57,250 nt of DNA from Aureobasidium sp. EXF-3400 (taxonomy: Eukaryota; Ascomycota; Dothideomycetes; Dothideales; Saccotheciaceae): NCBI GenBank assembly GCA_024195585.1, contig SWBL01000330.1, positions 1-57,250 on the forward strand, read 5' to 3'. Numbering within the stretch: position 1 is the first letter of the stretch; every line of letters starts with the position of its first letter. This document shows, one piece after another, positions 23,826-34,721 of this stretch. The translations under genes and the position numbers were made by a program. Below the pieces are notes generated by a model, which worked only from the letters and a program-made list of their open reading frames with translations, did no database searches and had not been told where the DNA came from.

Positions 23826-24213
23826 GATCTTCGTGTGCTCTCTTGGTGATGTTGTTGCTGGCGGTTGGTCTGTTGCTGCTTTGTGAAAGAATCACGTCGA
23901 CGTCATGATTGCTGTGCTCAGGCCATGACCCTGACACGCACCATGATTTGTATCTGCCACTTCCACGACATTATGTTTGAACAAAGCGACATTTTGTGTG
24001 GTCCATACTGCCAGGCCTGACCTGACCTTCATACAAGCTGTTATCACATCTTGTCTGATCACAATCGTCTATTTGTGTTGTTTGCTTGCCCTGTCGCAAA
24101 ACACAAAATCTTGACTATAGTCCATCACACACAATGTCTCAATTGTCTGATAACCCTGTCAGAGTTAAATCTCGAAACTTGTTGGAGATTATGGCGAACC
24201 GACAAGGAAAACG

Positions 24214-25626
24214 ATGGCACCAACGACCGTGTCTCCTATTGAGGTCTCCGCGCTCGAATGGGTCACCGCCTGCATAAATCCAACGCATCCAACATCACCG
24301 CAGCGAAGGATTGCCTACTGCGCCTCAATCACAACTGCAGGCTCGAGTATATCTGTTCCATGTGCCTATAGCATTCCATCATCTGTAGCCCCAACCACCA
24401 CCAGAATGTCCAACGAAACAAAGCCTTTGTTTGCCCCCACAGATTGCGCCAGCCTGCACAACCAGATACTTCAACGAGCCACACAACAAGATTATGGTGC
24501 CATACAACCTTCGGCAAACACACTCCAAGCTTGCAGTGATGCAATCCGAGCTCGTCTCTTGCCTGAAACCCAAGAGTTCCTAGCTGCCATCGCTGCCAGG
24601 CCTGTGAGCACTACATCGACCGCACTCACTCCGTTTAGCCTCCATCCAGATCCCCAAACATTCTTCCAACACACCGAGCTACCCCAGTTTGCGCCATACA
24701 AAGACAATCTCGTCATGTTGTATCCAGCCAAGGACACAGCTGGGGGCTTGTTCATCTTGCAGCAGCAAAACCTTGCGTCTTGGATTGACTCTGACCTCCA
24801 ACTCCCGCCAAAAACATCATGGCTTCCATTAGCAACCATTCTGGAACGATGGCTTCAGATGTGGGATACTGGCAAAATCACGTCTGAGTTGAGGCTCAAG
24901 CCATGGTGTGAATTGGACCTGCAGGCAACCCTCGAAGCCTGGAATGAATTGGTCGATGCCATCGAGGACAGGCTGCCCGATCCCGTGCCGCCTCGGCCAT
25001 CGCATGAATCGCTCGTCGAACAGAGCGTTGCAGAAACTTGGGCAGAACAGTCTTTCCAGCATGCTTTCATTACTAGAGCTCGTCGCCCAGCATTTGGCTG
25101 GGTCGGCCCTGGTGTTTATAAGTTGACATCCGAGTATCTTGAATCTAGACACACGGCAGAGCCTCAGGACAGCGAGCGCAGACAGGTCATTGGCAGAAAA
25201 CCTGGAGATGATGACGACTATCAATCACTCCTGTCTCGCGATCTGGCGCCTACCTTGCTGTTTCCTGGTCGAGCTGTAGAATCTACTTGGCGGGACCATT
25301 CAAGGCCTTCCCTGAGAGACTACAAAGGGAGAGGCTCCGCCTTGTTGGCAAATAAAGCGGGACTCTATCTTTGTCCTGACGAGAATTGGAGTGATGCAGT
25401 CGTCTTCTCGGATGGCAGAGGCAGAGAAAATTCCTTCACCTACAAAGGGTCATGTCCGTGGATGCCTGGCAGACCACCAGCCCTCCTCCGCGATGTGTTC
25501 CAGATGTGGAAGATACTCGTGGTGAACGGTGCTTGGGATGTCAGGAAGGGAGGTGTATTTGGCAACATGGCACACTTTCATAGCCAGACCTACTGTTCTG
25601 ATTGGCATGTCGCGACATCCTTCTGA
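24214..25626 (+). CDS. Hypothetical protein, 470 residues
   Basis: An intronless frame of 470 codons with even, coding-like composition and no competing long frame opposite. No domain is recognised. The N-terminal 65 residues are Thr/Ser/Pro-rich, and a second ATG at 24406 (MSNETKPLFAPTDC) may be the true start. The remainder is soluble-looking and rich in Trp, Pro and Leu, with motifs such as WLQMWDTGKI, RARRPAFGWVGPGVY and YKGRGSALLANKAGLYLCPD. No signal peptide or membrane span is seen. Neighbours (a reductase and a small secreted protein) give no hint. Probably a lineage-restricted fungal protein. Confidence 0.65.
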   Translation: MAPTTVSPIEVSALEWVTACINPTHPTSPQRRIAYCASITTAGSSISVPCAYSIPSSVAPTTTRMSNETKPLFAPTDCASLHNQILQRATQQDYGAIQPSANTLQACSDAIRARLLPETQEFLAAIAARPVSTTSTALTPFSLHPDPQTFFQHTELPQFAPYKDNLVMLYPAKDTAGGLFILQQQNLASWIDSDLQLPPKTSWLPLATILERWLQMWDTGKITSELRLKPWCELDLQATLEAWNELVDAIEDRLPDPVPPRPSHESLVEQSVAETWAEQSFQHAFITRARRPAFGWVGPGVYKLTSEYLESRHTAEPQDSERRQVIGRKPGDDDDYQSLLSRDLAPTLLFPGRAVESTWRDHSRPSLRDYKGRGSALLANKAGLYLCPDENWSDAVVFSDGRGRENSFTYKGSCPWMPGRPPALLRDVFQMWKILVVNGAWDVRKGGVFGNMAHFHSQTYCSDWHVATSF

Positions 25627-25874
25627 TAGTTTCCTTGCTTGTCTTATCTCAGACAGTCGTCCGGCCCAGGAATAACGGCCGTAAACAGCCCCGGATCTCG
25701 TATCGCAACGTCACGTAGGATTCAGGATGCAAAGCTTGACGCGACAACATCCGAACAGATAATGGACGAGCGAATATTTAGGTGCAGAGACCTGTCTTCT
25801 CCTCATTCCTCACTTTCGCGACTTTCGTATCGCACTTGTCGAACACTTCCACCTGTACAACCCTCCACCCAATC

Positions 25875-26612
25875 ATGTTGACCATTGCAGTACTATCCTC
25901 ACTTCTGTCACTGGCGTCTGCGGCTGCCATTAAAGATCCACAGCAACCGCTCTTTCAAGATGGCATGAACACAGCCCTTGACCATGTCGACCAGGCAGGT
26001 TTTGTGAGGTTTCCCATTGAAGCCATGAGCGACACCGTGTTCCGCCTCCACCATCACGCAGCCAAAGCATTCCTTGGTGACCAGTCATATATCGTTCTCC
26101 GAGAGGGAGAAATCTGGAAACGACGCTCCGAGATCTGGAGCTACCTCGAGGAACACAACTTGGACTGTCAAGAGTGGTTGGACGCCGAGATGGAGATCTC
26201 TCAAGAGAATGGTCGAAAGATCGTCATGTCGGGCGGTCGCATTTTCGACACTGATCCAAAACGCGTACCTGAAGACGTGATTGCTGCGCTGCAGGAACTC
26301 TCGGAGCAAGAACACGAGAATGCCATGGGAATGAGGTGTCAGAAGTTCTGTAACACCACTCAATTTGATGGTGGAGACAGCAGAATGTCTTCCGAAGATG
26401 ATACCAACGGAGGCCGGGCCACGCTTGATCAGAGCTGGATGATCACAATCCCAGACGAGTACATGCAGTATCAGATCTCCAAAGCTGACTTGGATGACTT
26501 GTGGAAGGCAAAGGAAGACCAGGATAAGAAAGACATCCTTGTAGGCAAGCTGTCGGTCAGGAATGTGGAGATGCCAGATCTTAGCAAGTGCAAGAAGGTG
26601 AAGGATATGTAA
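25875..26612 (+). CDS. Small secreted protein, function unknown
   Basis: Intronless, 245 residues. The N-terminus is a convincing signal peptide (MLTIAVLSSLLSLASAAA), followed by a mature domain rich in Asp, Glu, Gln and Met. Only four cysteines remain in the mature part (near LDCQEW, MRCQKFCNTTQ and LSKCKK), so it is not a classical Cys-rich effector. One N-glycosylation sequon (NTT) is present. The upstream in-frame extension to 25782 would place residues before the signal peptide and is rejected. A pyrimidine-rich leader precedes the ATG. I do not recognise the family. Confidence 0.68.
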   Translation: MLTIAVLSSLLSLASAAAIKDPQQPLFQDGMNTALDHVDQAGFVRFPIEAMSDTVFRLHHHAAKAFLGDQSYIVLREGEIWKRRSEIWSYLEEHNLDCQEWLDAEMEISQENGRKIVMSGGRIFDTDPKRVPEDVIAALQELSEQEHENAMGMRCQKFCNTTQFDGGDSRMSSEDDTNGGRATLDQSWMITIPDEYMQYQISKADLDDLWKAKEDQDKKDILVGKLSVRNVEMPDLSKCKKVKDM

Positions 26613-27924
26613 TGCATCGCTTGTATTGGTTACCGCAACAGTCTTTTCAGATGGTTAATGCCTCTCCTCGCAATCTTGGTGGGGTCGAGCATCGCGCTAT
26701 CCAGATGATTACTGTAGGTAATGTTTGGTGATAGCGGAGTCGAGTCCACCAGTCATGTTCATCCCCCTTGCCTCGCATGGTACCGAGTCAAGATGACTAT
26801 GCGCTTTTACTATCCACGTAGGACCTAATGATCTGGTTCCCTTCGCTTCACTTCCCTCAAATCTGGACAGCCGTTGGTTGACTTCCTCGGGACCATTATT
26901 GCTGGTTATCTTCCCATCATGGCTTTGAAATGCATGGAACACTGCCTGAACACAAGCCAGACAAGACCGTTGCTGGGAGCGACACTTTGGAAATCCGTGC
27001 AACAGAAACGTAGACGTGGCGGTGGGTCACCTGAATTGAGATCGAAACTCATACCGACCGAAGCTGGAAGAGGAAATTACGACTTCAACACTGACAGAAG
27101 TTTGCTTTCCGCGAGCGGTGAATGTCACAACTCAGTGCAGACATTTCTGTTCAATCGAGCGATTTGTGGCTGTATGAATTCACAAATGTGGAGAGCAGAC
27201 ATTGTTTGGACACTATTTAGATCTTGGCACTTCCAAGACCTGCTACCTCTTGCTGTTTTTGGCTTTGCGAATGTACAAGGCCGAAGATATCCTTCGGAAC
27301 AATTGAGGTTGTGGCCACCAAAGCCGCGGTTCGTCAAACGTCGAAGTCGATATAGACGTTCCTAGGAAGCAAGTACCGACGAACGTGGACAGCCGTTGCA
27401 CTGAGGCTGGGATACTTTATTCTCATTAGCCAGCCATCTTTTTGGTGCAACCCCTCTCATGCGGCACAGCGCATGCCTGTGTATTGTTGCGTTTGCCGCC
27501 GCTCTGGAATGTGCGGTTCATTTTGGTAATATATCTTATGACAGCCAATCCGACCGGACATCCCTTGTTTTGTTTCTTTTTCGGACAACAAGACAATCTG
27601 GATGACAGTCCTTGCGAACCTATCGCGTCAAGCCGTTAAGGGGATTTGTTCAACGGTCGGTTCATCCTTCGCTGTTCAACGTCAGCCTCCGCATCATCCG
27701 GCTTTTTTGGGGTCCCACTTCATTCTTTTTTTCGCCGGTAGAGATAAAGTTCTGATCGTGTAAAAACGTCCAATAGAGCTGAAACTTGCTATAGCACTGT
27801 CTCACTGTACGAGAGCTTAGGATAAATCTACGTTGTCCCCTTCCTAAATGCGCGTTTCAGGTACGGCTGGATCGTCGACTTTCGCCTATTCACAGACCTG
27901 ACGTCCTATAGCGACAAGGACATT
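26613..27924. other. Intergenic region
   Basis: About 1.3 kb. The largest open frame (26874-27365, plus) has no domain, unusual composition and no splice partners. Nothing else is recognised. Confidence 0.4.
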
Positions 27925-29042
27925 ATGACGGAGCTAGGATCAGCGGTCGTGAGTTTTGGCTGGGTGTTGATTGCCTTGTCAGGTGTCATCGTCACAGCAA
28001 GAGGTGTCCTGAAGATCCTACGATTCCATGGTCTAGCATGGGAAGACTATCTCATGATTATCTCAATGGTAAGCAGCACTCCTAACTTCCATCTCAACAA
28101 CCATAGAGCTTTTGCTAACGATCGTATTTACAGCTCCTCGCAGTTGTCTACGGAGTCTCGACCACGCTACTATATGGAACCAACCCTACCGAGCACTCTG
28201 CCTTTCACTCACCCAGATTTGCGCAATACATCTATATCTGCCATGCTGTCGGTTTCTTGGCTCCGTTATTCAGTCGCATCTCATTCTGTCTTTACATGCT
28301 GCGTGTTCTCAGCACAACATCCGCTACCAGAAAACGCTGCATCTACGCCTTTATCGCACTCCAACTCTTGGTGAATGTACCCATGTCGATCTTGGTGTTC
28401 ACGCAATGCGGGGACTTCCACAATCTTTGGGGACACGGCATGGCGGAGTCAGCGCCATCTTGCGTGCACCACATAGTCATCAAAAGCGCAGCTATCACAG
28501 CATCGGTCTTCAACGCCGTCACCGATCTTTTCTTGACAATCTTGCCGGCAATGGTGGTTTGGAGTATCAAAGTCATGACTCCACGTGCACGCCTCGGGCT
28601 CGTCGCTACCTTGGGCTTGAGCTTCTTTGCAACTGTTGCCAGTGCGATCAAGGCCTATTATGTGTATGCAATGTACACATTCGCACCATCCATGCCAGAA
28701 GTGGGACACTTGATCATCGTCATGTGTGTGGAAATCAATGTGGTCATCATTGCCGCCAGCATTCCGGTATTGGCACCGTTGTTTTTGCAGAAGAGTGGAA
28801 GGAGCAGGAAGGGCATGTACAAGGATCCGGTGTTGCCGACCTACGATATCAGTGCGGAGGGTCCTGACGTTTCAATGCAGTCGTCGAGCAAAATCATCGG
28901 AAGTTCGGCAAAGAGCAAGAATATCTCGATCGCCACAACGGCTGTGGACTCTTCTGTAGAGAGCAGGAGCGGCTACATGGCACCGCAAACACCTTGGGAC
29001 GAACTCCCCGAATTCGTGTTTTTGAGCGACAATAAGCAATGA
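27925..29042 (+). CDS. Fungal rhodopsin-domain (PTH11-like) seven-helix membrane protein
   Basis: A 350-residue integral membrane protein from exons 27925-28068 and 28134-29042. Seven hydrophobic helices can be traced, starting with VSFGWVLIALSGVIVTARG. Family markers are WEDYLMIISM after helix 1, ARISFCLYMLRVL-like sequence in helix 3 (SRISFCLYMLR), CGDFHNLWG in the extracellular loop, FNAVTDLFLTILP in helix 5, ARLGLVATLGLSFFATVAS in helix 6, and CVEINVVIIAASIPVLAPLF in helix 7. The 80-residue tail is Ser-rich and likely cytosolic. Members resemble the PTH11 receptor of Magnaporthe but mostly lack its CFEM domain, as here. A sensing role is inferred from the family. A broken relative follows directly. 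Confidence 0.85.
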
Positions 29043-29058
29043 GCGCCGGTTGCGCGTA

Positions 29059-29088
29059 CAACGACTATAATCCGGCAACGACTATAAT
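29059..29088. repeat. Short 13-bp direct repeat
   Basis: The 13-base word caacgactataat occurs twice, 17 bp apart, just past the stop codon of the rhodopsin-domain gene. It is small and may be a local slippage product. Confidence 0.5.
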
Positions 29089-29304
29089 TAATACGATGTA
29101 GCGAGCTTCGACTCCACGAATTTTTGTTTCCTGTATGATTAGCTTGTTAATCTCAGTTCACCATAGCATAGGCAACTCAACAAACCACTATCTTTTGACA
29201 TTTGTCATTGAACGACCCTTGCCCCTAAGGGGAAATCATGGGTGGTAAACCTGACACAAGGCATTACGGGTAGTCATTTCTGACGTCGTTCTCTACCTTT
29301 GCAG

Positions 29305-29939
29305 CTCTATCACGCTTAGGCTGTCGCTTGCGTTCCTCTCTCTGCGCTTCTTGCTGGAGCGATGGCAGCGTCTGCTGGTCTACGCCATGCTTGCCATCTT
29401 TGTGATGGACAGTGTTGCCTCCATATTACTTGTCCTATCTTGGTGCCCCCATCCTGCACAGTATGCAGCGAAGACATTGTCAGCCCAATGCGTTGGCACG
29501 ACCAGTGGCCTCAATGCTGCCAGCATCCTGCAAGCTGTTCTCAACGCCATTGCTGACTGGCTTTTTGCTACTTTACCTGTCATCGTCATCTTCAAGGCTA
29601 CCACAACGAATAGGCGCGAGAAGTTTATTGTCGCAGGCATCTTCGCATTTGCCATCACCGGATCCGTGGCTACGACACTCCGGCCTGTTGTCTGGCCAGC
29701 TCTGACGCATGGTTCCGACTCTGGGATTCGCACTGGCATGACATGGGTGTGCGATTGAGATAGGCGCTGGTCTTGTTGCTTCTTCAGCTGTTACTTCTAG
29801 GCCACTGTTCAAACAACTACATTTGAACAGAGCCTGGCGCAAAAAGATCAGCGGTACTGATAATCTAGAACAGAGTGTGGCTAGAATTGATTCTGACGCC
29901 AAGCAAGACAACATCACCACTTCTGCATGTACTAACTAA
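29305..29939 (+). pseudogene. Truncated, frameshifted rhodopsin-domain (PTH11-like) gene remnant
   Basis: The reading frame starts after a plausible acceptor (tttgcag) with LSLAFLSLRFLLERWQRLLVY, the helix 3/4 region of the family, and runs through WCPHPAQ, LNAIADWLFATLPVIVIFKA and FAITGSVATTLRPVVWPAL (helices 5 and 6). At about 29747 the frame breaks: GTMTWV-type sequence ends in CD-stop, while the expected helix 7 (CAIEIGAGLVASSAVTSRPL) continues in another frame to a stop at 29939. Loss of one TG unit in a gtgtg run would explain the shift. Helices 1 and 2 are absent from the 260 bp before it. It is only about 30% alike to the neighbouring intact gene by eye, so it is a separate subfamily rather than a recent duplicate. 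Confidence 0.75.
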
Positions 29940-31656
29940 TACTCACAAGGAGTGGTGGGATTTGGAGCGCTGTACGCCAGCGTGGGAGGAGGGTCCACCG
30001 ATACCGGCACCAGCTGCGCAAGGACGATACAACTGACGGGAGAGAGACGAAAAGGGACGCAAAAGGACGATAACCACTTATGGGGCGATTCTAGCTCTGT
30101 ACTGAATCAGGTCAAACATTATGCTCCTCTCCTGACTTTTACAGTCAGAACAGTTCATTCTTGGCCCCTTGCACCATGCGCAGAATGTCCAAGATGGATG
30201 ACGATCAGCATGGAAACAAGCACTAAGAATGTACATGCCGCACCAGGGTGATTCTGCAACCCGATACCTGACAGTCACGGCAGGAGTACTATCAATTGTA
30301 GGTAAGAATGACAAAATCGTCAACATGATCGAGAGTGATAGCACAAGAAGACATGTTGTATCTTCTTGATCAACCCAGGGTCATGCCAGTTGCATGCAAT
30401 CTTTCATATATTGTAGCAGGATACTCGACGATGAATGCCGCACGGTCCGAGCTTCTCTTCACAGGACATCGAGAAACGTCGTATACTTTACGATAGCAGA
30501 ATTGTAGAGGATTGATGACAGTCATCTCAAAGAAGGCCGAGTAAGGGAAAAGCTTTTGTCAATCGCCTAAGTGTAAGAGGGAAAGATAGCCATTCTCGCA
30601 TATCAGCAATGGGCAGATACGACGAACCCAGACAGCTCCCAGGTCATGCACGCAGCAAACATTGGCCAAACGATCGCTCATTGGCAGATCGGGGACTCCG
30701 TGGGGTCGCATTCAGCTTATGAGGGACGATGGCGCGGCGATGATCGACACAAAAACGCTCATCGTCAATCAGGCTCAATATTCAGGCCTACTTGGTTAGC
30801 GACAAGGGCTCTGGACCACCTATCGGAAGGACCGAGATAGGAATTATCGTACAATCCAATTGCAAGTGTTCAGTGTAACACACTGAACCAATAGCACTTC
30901 ATGTTGTCGCGCATTTTGACCCTAAGCTGAAAAAGATCGGACTTCCGAGGAAACATGATCTGCTTACTGTACTGTACCTTGTACAGACCTGCGGGTTCTG
31001 GACGAGGCTGGGGATTTTCCAGGGAATGATTGGGTAGCATAGACGTTTAAGGTTTCGGGGCCGCGCTACAGTACAAGTACATCGATCGGGACATTGCAGG
31101 TGTCACTAATAGCCACACTGCAAGGATGGCATAAAATAGGCGAGCGCGGCCCTCTTAATACCGTGTTAGGGCATTGCGACTCCACAGATTTGTCAAAAAC
31201 CTCCGGAGGGAACTTCGAAGCTTGCATACGGACTCCCCTGCATATCGTATAGCCAAGTCACCTTTGCGAGATTCAATCTAGATTTGTCTTGCCGTCGACA
31301 TGCGGAGAATTAGGAGAACACGTTTTGCTGTGCGTATCTTGTGAATTAATTGTATCCAATCGTTGCTCCCATCGACTTTGAATTTCCGGACCAGGTACAT
31401 GAAATGCTCTTATAGGCGCAGATGCTCTAGTGTACTTGCCACAGGTATCTTGCATAGGCTGGCTGACATCAACAATCAGGTGTGACACACCAGACAGTTG
31501 GATAGTAGTAGGCGTGTCTCGCGTCCCATAAAGCAGAGCGATACGTTCGCATGTTTGGCCAAGTGATCCTCGAAGACAATAGACCACCTACACAGGATCA
31601 AGCTGCAACTTTACGCTCTGGAAAAACGACACGAGACAACTTCCACAGGGGACTTC
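29940..31656. other. Intergenic region
   Basis: About 1.7 kb with no supportable gene. Small palindromic stretches occur (for example around 30875 and 30975), without any pattern of terminal repeats or tRNA. Confidence 0.4.
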
Positions 31657-32145
31657 ATGATGGACAACACTGCTGTCAATCCGTCTGCCCAGTCTGCCCC
31701 ATGGCAAAAGATTCAGGCGTGGTTCAAAAGGCACCAACGGGTCGGTGCTTCGTGAAATATCTACAAGGCTTGTCTAATTTGATGCATCCAGGCCTCAAGA
31801 ACACTACCTATCCACACTATCAGTGAACCATACACCGACCAGGACGAGCGATCGGACACGCATACCACTGTATCCAAGAGGCGAAGTACAGCTCGTCCCG
31901 TCTCCTTCCTCAGCAACAACCATCCGGATGATTCGACAAGTCTCTCGAGCTCTACTATATCCAGGAGGCGTAGTCAAGCTCGTCCCATCTCTTTCCTCAG
32001 CAGCCACAATCCGGATGACTCGACGAGTCTCTCAGATTCTACTTTGTCTGAGAGATCTCTTCGGACAAGCTATACACCTCGTCATGCTGCTTCGGACTTT
32101 CTCAAGACTACGACTTTATCATGTCATCAAGAGACGGCTGAATGA
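31657..32145 (+). CDS. Putative small Ser/Arg-rich protein with internal duplication
   Basis: Tentative model: exons 31657-31740 and 31792-32145, 145 residues. Exon 1 encodes MMDNTAVNPSAQ and then APWQKIQAWFKRHQR. The proposed 51-bp intron has a weak donor (gtcggt) but a fair branch region (gtctaat) and acceptor (atccag). Exon 2 is Ser/Thr/Arg-rich and contains a 29-residue unit twice: TVSKRRSTARPVSFLSNN in the first and TISRRRSQARPISFLSSH in the second, each followed by a PDDSTSLS segment. Differences between the copies are mostly synonymous or conservative (V/I, K/R), which supports this frame over the competing open frame. Start and first exon are uncertain; it could also be a gene remnant. 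Confidence 0.35.
31867..32040 (+). repeat. Two 87-bp tandem repeat units
   Basis: Units 31867-31953 and 31954-32040 are both exactly 87 bp and agree at roughly four fifths of positions by eye. A degenerate third start (actttgtct) follows at 32041 in register. The period is a multiple of three, so it adds 29 residues in frame. Confidence 0.8.
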
Positions 32146-32964
32146 ATTCATAAGGATAATCGTACGCATCCCACTTTTTTGTTCCTTGTTACCTGTCAGA
32201 GCTCAGATTATAGACGATCGTCAAAGGTTTCACAAAAATTGTGCTTCATGAAACATAGTTCTTGCGAATTTTATCCATACAGCACTGTGACCCGTTGAGA
32301 AGTTCGAAATCACTCGTCAATAACCAAGCTTGATGATCAGCTCAAAAATGATTAAGCAATGAGAACCTTTTGAACTCAAAAACTTCGGCAAAGTACATTT
32401 TTCTCTTTCCCGTTGCAAAGATACACAATGCCCCAACTTATTGTTCCAAGGAGATCAAATATAGGAATAAGTTTTGTATAGATTTTTAATAATACATAGT
32501 GGGGTTGATCAATCTGGATGAGCACTACTGAACAAGACAACAAAGTGACATGACAAGCAGACACCAACCATTAGTGCACCGTAAACAGAACAACAGAAGG
32601 CTGCCGGCGGACAATTCAGAGATGGTTGTTCACCAACAGGTGACATGCGAAACAGCAAAATGCTTTGCTAAGACTCACGCATTGAATTATGCTTTGGAAA
32701 CATAGAATCCTTCCTAAAACGCCAAGGTAACATTGACAAAGCAGTCAGATGCTGCTCGCAGGACAGCACTATGGAAAGAAGATAGATAGTGTATTGGATC
32801 TATAGAACTCGACTCTGATGCTACTGGACATGAAACTATATAGCGAACGACAGCGGAGGATGTAGATAATGACCCGGTTTTCCAGATACAGTGACGGCAG
32901 CTTTGTCCTCCTTTCGATAGCATCGCACACAACGTCGTATAGATATTGATTCCCATTAAGAGCC
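32146..32964. other. Intergenic region
   Basis: About 820 bp, AT-rich, lying downstream of the amidohydrolase gene. Only short, domain-free open frames are present. Confidence 0.4.
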
Positions 32965-34390
32965 TTACGCGAGCAGTGGTAGTGATTTAGGTGTGTCCAC
33001 TGGCAGCTTCGACCATCGACTGTAGCAGACTCTACCGTCTTTGATGACCGCAAAGAGATGATCCATCGGGCGGTCCAGGATGGTTATATCATCCAATGGG
33101 TTCTGATCAAGCACAATCATATCTGCGACATAACCAGCCTTGATCTGGCCAAGTCTACCTTCACAGCGCAACATGTGTGCTGGATTGATAGTGGCGGTAC
33201 GAAGCAGCTCAACAGGAGAAAGCACTTGCGAGCGTATACTGAACTCCCTGGTTTGAGCGCTTGTCAACGGTCCAAGCAGGTCGGTCCCAAAACAAATCGT
33301 AACCCCAGCGTCCAGGGCTATCTGCAGCGAGCGGATCCCAGCTTCCAGCACTAAGCCGTTCTTCTTTGCGCTTTCTGGGGGTAGATACCCTGGCCAGTCG
33401 TTCATCTCAGCATATGTCACCAGGGTTGGTGTCAAGAATGCCCCCTTTTCCGCCATGAGCTCGGCTGTCGGTCTGTCGATAAAGTTGCCGTGTTCGATAC
33501 CCCTGCACCCGTTGTTGATTGCGTGAAGAATGGATCTTGGGGTGTATGCATGAGCAGTAGTCTAGTTAACATCAGCACATTCTTGTACGCAATCTGAGGT
33601 ATGGTCTGACTCACCAAGAGATCTGCGTTGTTAGCAACTGTGGTAATCGCCTGAACTTCCTCAGCAGTAAACTGGATGTTCTCCAACTTGTCCATGGGTG
33701 TTGTGACTCCACCACCCGCCATGATCTTGATAAAATCAGCTCCTGTCCTGATCTGTTCTCTGGCGGCTTTGATACAATCTTCAACACCGTCACAGATTCG
33801 GCCGAGATCTCCGTTCGCGCCCCCGCAACACTCAGTGTGGTCATGAGGCCCCTGCTGCCATTAGTATGGTTCTGTCAACAAGTTCGAAGACTTACGCGAA
33901 TATCTGCATGACCACCAGTCTGCGACAGAGCATGAACTGATAAGAACAATCTTGGTCCAGGGAAGACACCATCCTCAATTGCCTCTTTAAGAGCGTAGGT
34001 TGCACCTCCACAGTCACGGACACTTGTGAAACCGCGAGCCAGCATCTGCTGACATACATAAGGCTGCCTGAACGCAGATACAGCGAATGGGTTGCCAAAT
34101 GCTTTGCTCAAGTCCTCAAATCCTGGCACAGCCATGAGGTGGACATGTGCATCGATGAGTCCTGGACACAGAAAGCGGCCTTCCAGGTCAACAATAGCGG
34201 TATGATTTGTAAGCTCAGTTTGGCTCATCGGTCCGTCTGTTATATTTTCGATAAAGCCAGCACTAGTCTTGACACAACATCCTCGTCGGATCACGCCTTG
34301 CTCACTGTCAACAAGGTTGACATTGTGAAAGATGAATGACTTTGGGGTTGGAAGCTGCCATGGCTTGATTCTCTCGGTCTTCGACGCCAT
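32965..34390 (-). CDS. Metal-dependent amidohydrolase (imidazolonepropionase/prolidase-like)
   Basis: A 442-residue enzyme of the amidohydrolase superfamily, acting on C-N bonds of cyclic amides or dipeptides. Exons are 34390-33896, 33851-33615 and 33561-32965, all phase 0. The metal site is complete: HxH as DAHVHL (His82 and His84), the bridging Lys in FIKIMAGGG, histidines in TTAHAYT and GIEHGNF, and the final Asp in CFGTDLLG. The C-terminus has the usual return to the beta-sandwich domain (GQIKAGYVADMIVLDQNPL). Family length is about 400-450, so it is complete. Start: an in-frame ATG at 34507 would add 39 residues with no homologous look, so 34390 is preferred. A transporter gene is divergent from it, which suggests uptake plus hydrolysis of one substrate. 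Confidence 0.87.
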
Positions 34391-34721
34391 GTTGTTGCTC
34401 AAGCAGTTGCTGATGGATGCAAGATGGGAGGAAAAAGAATTTTTAAAGATGATACTGTCGCTCATTGAGGACTGAAAACGGGAGTGGACTCTACCCGCAA
34501 TCTGCATGACAGCGGGCCGCCAGCTATCTCGGCAAGCGTGCGCCGCAACAGCTTCCCCTCTTTCTGAGCCTACCAGCGGCCATCAAATACCTGGCCAAGA
34601 GATACGGGACAATGTCAGGGATACGGTATCATAATTGCAGTACGTCGTGGGCAACTTCAAATAGAGGACAGAAAACGATTCCAGGATCGCCGTCTACTGC
34701 ACTATTATCGAATCTTCTGCC
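34391..34721. promoter_or_regulatory. Shared divergent promoter with CGG-N10-CCG element
   Basis: These 331 bp separate the amidohydrolase and transporter starts. At 34530-34545 lies CGG, ten bases, CCG: the inverted CGG half-site layout bound by dimeric Zn2Cys6 regulators (the Put3 type has this spacing). A Zn2Cys6 gene sits two genes away. Whether it binds here is inference. Confidence 0.4.

Noticed and set aside
26874..27365. 163-codon plus frame
   Set aside because: Residue mix is atypical for a protein, with no domain and no promoter-like context.
31804..32251. 142-codon frame overlapping the 87-bp repeat
   Set aside because: Differences between repeat units are conservative in the other frame, so this longer frame is probably a shadow.
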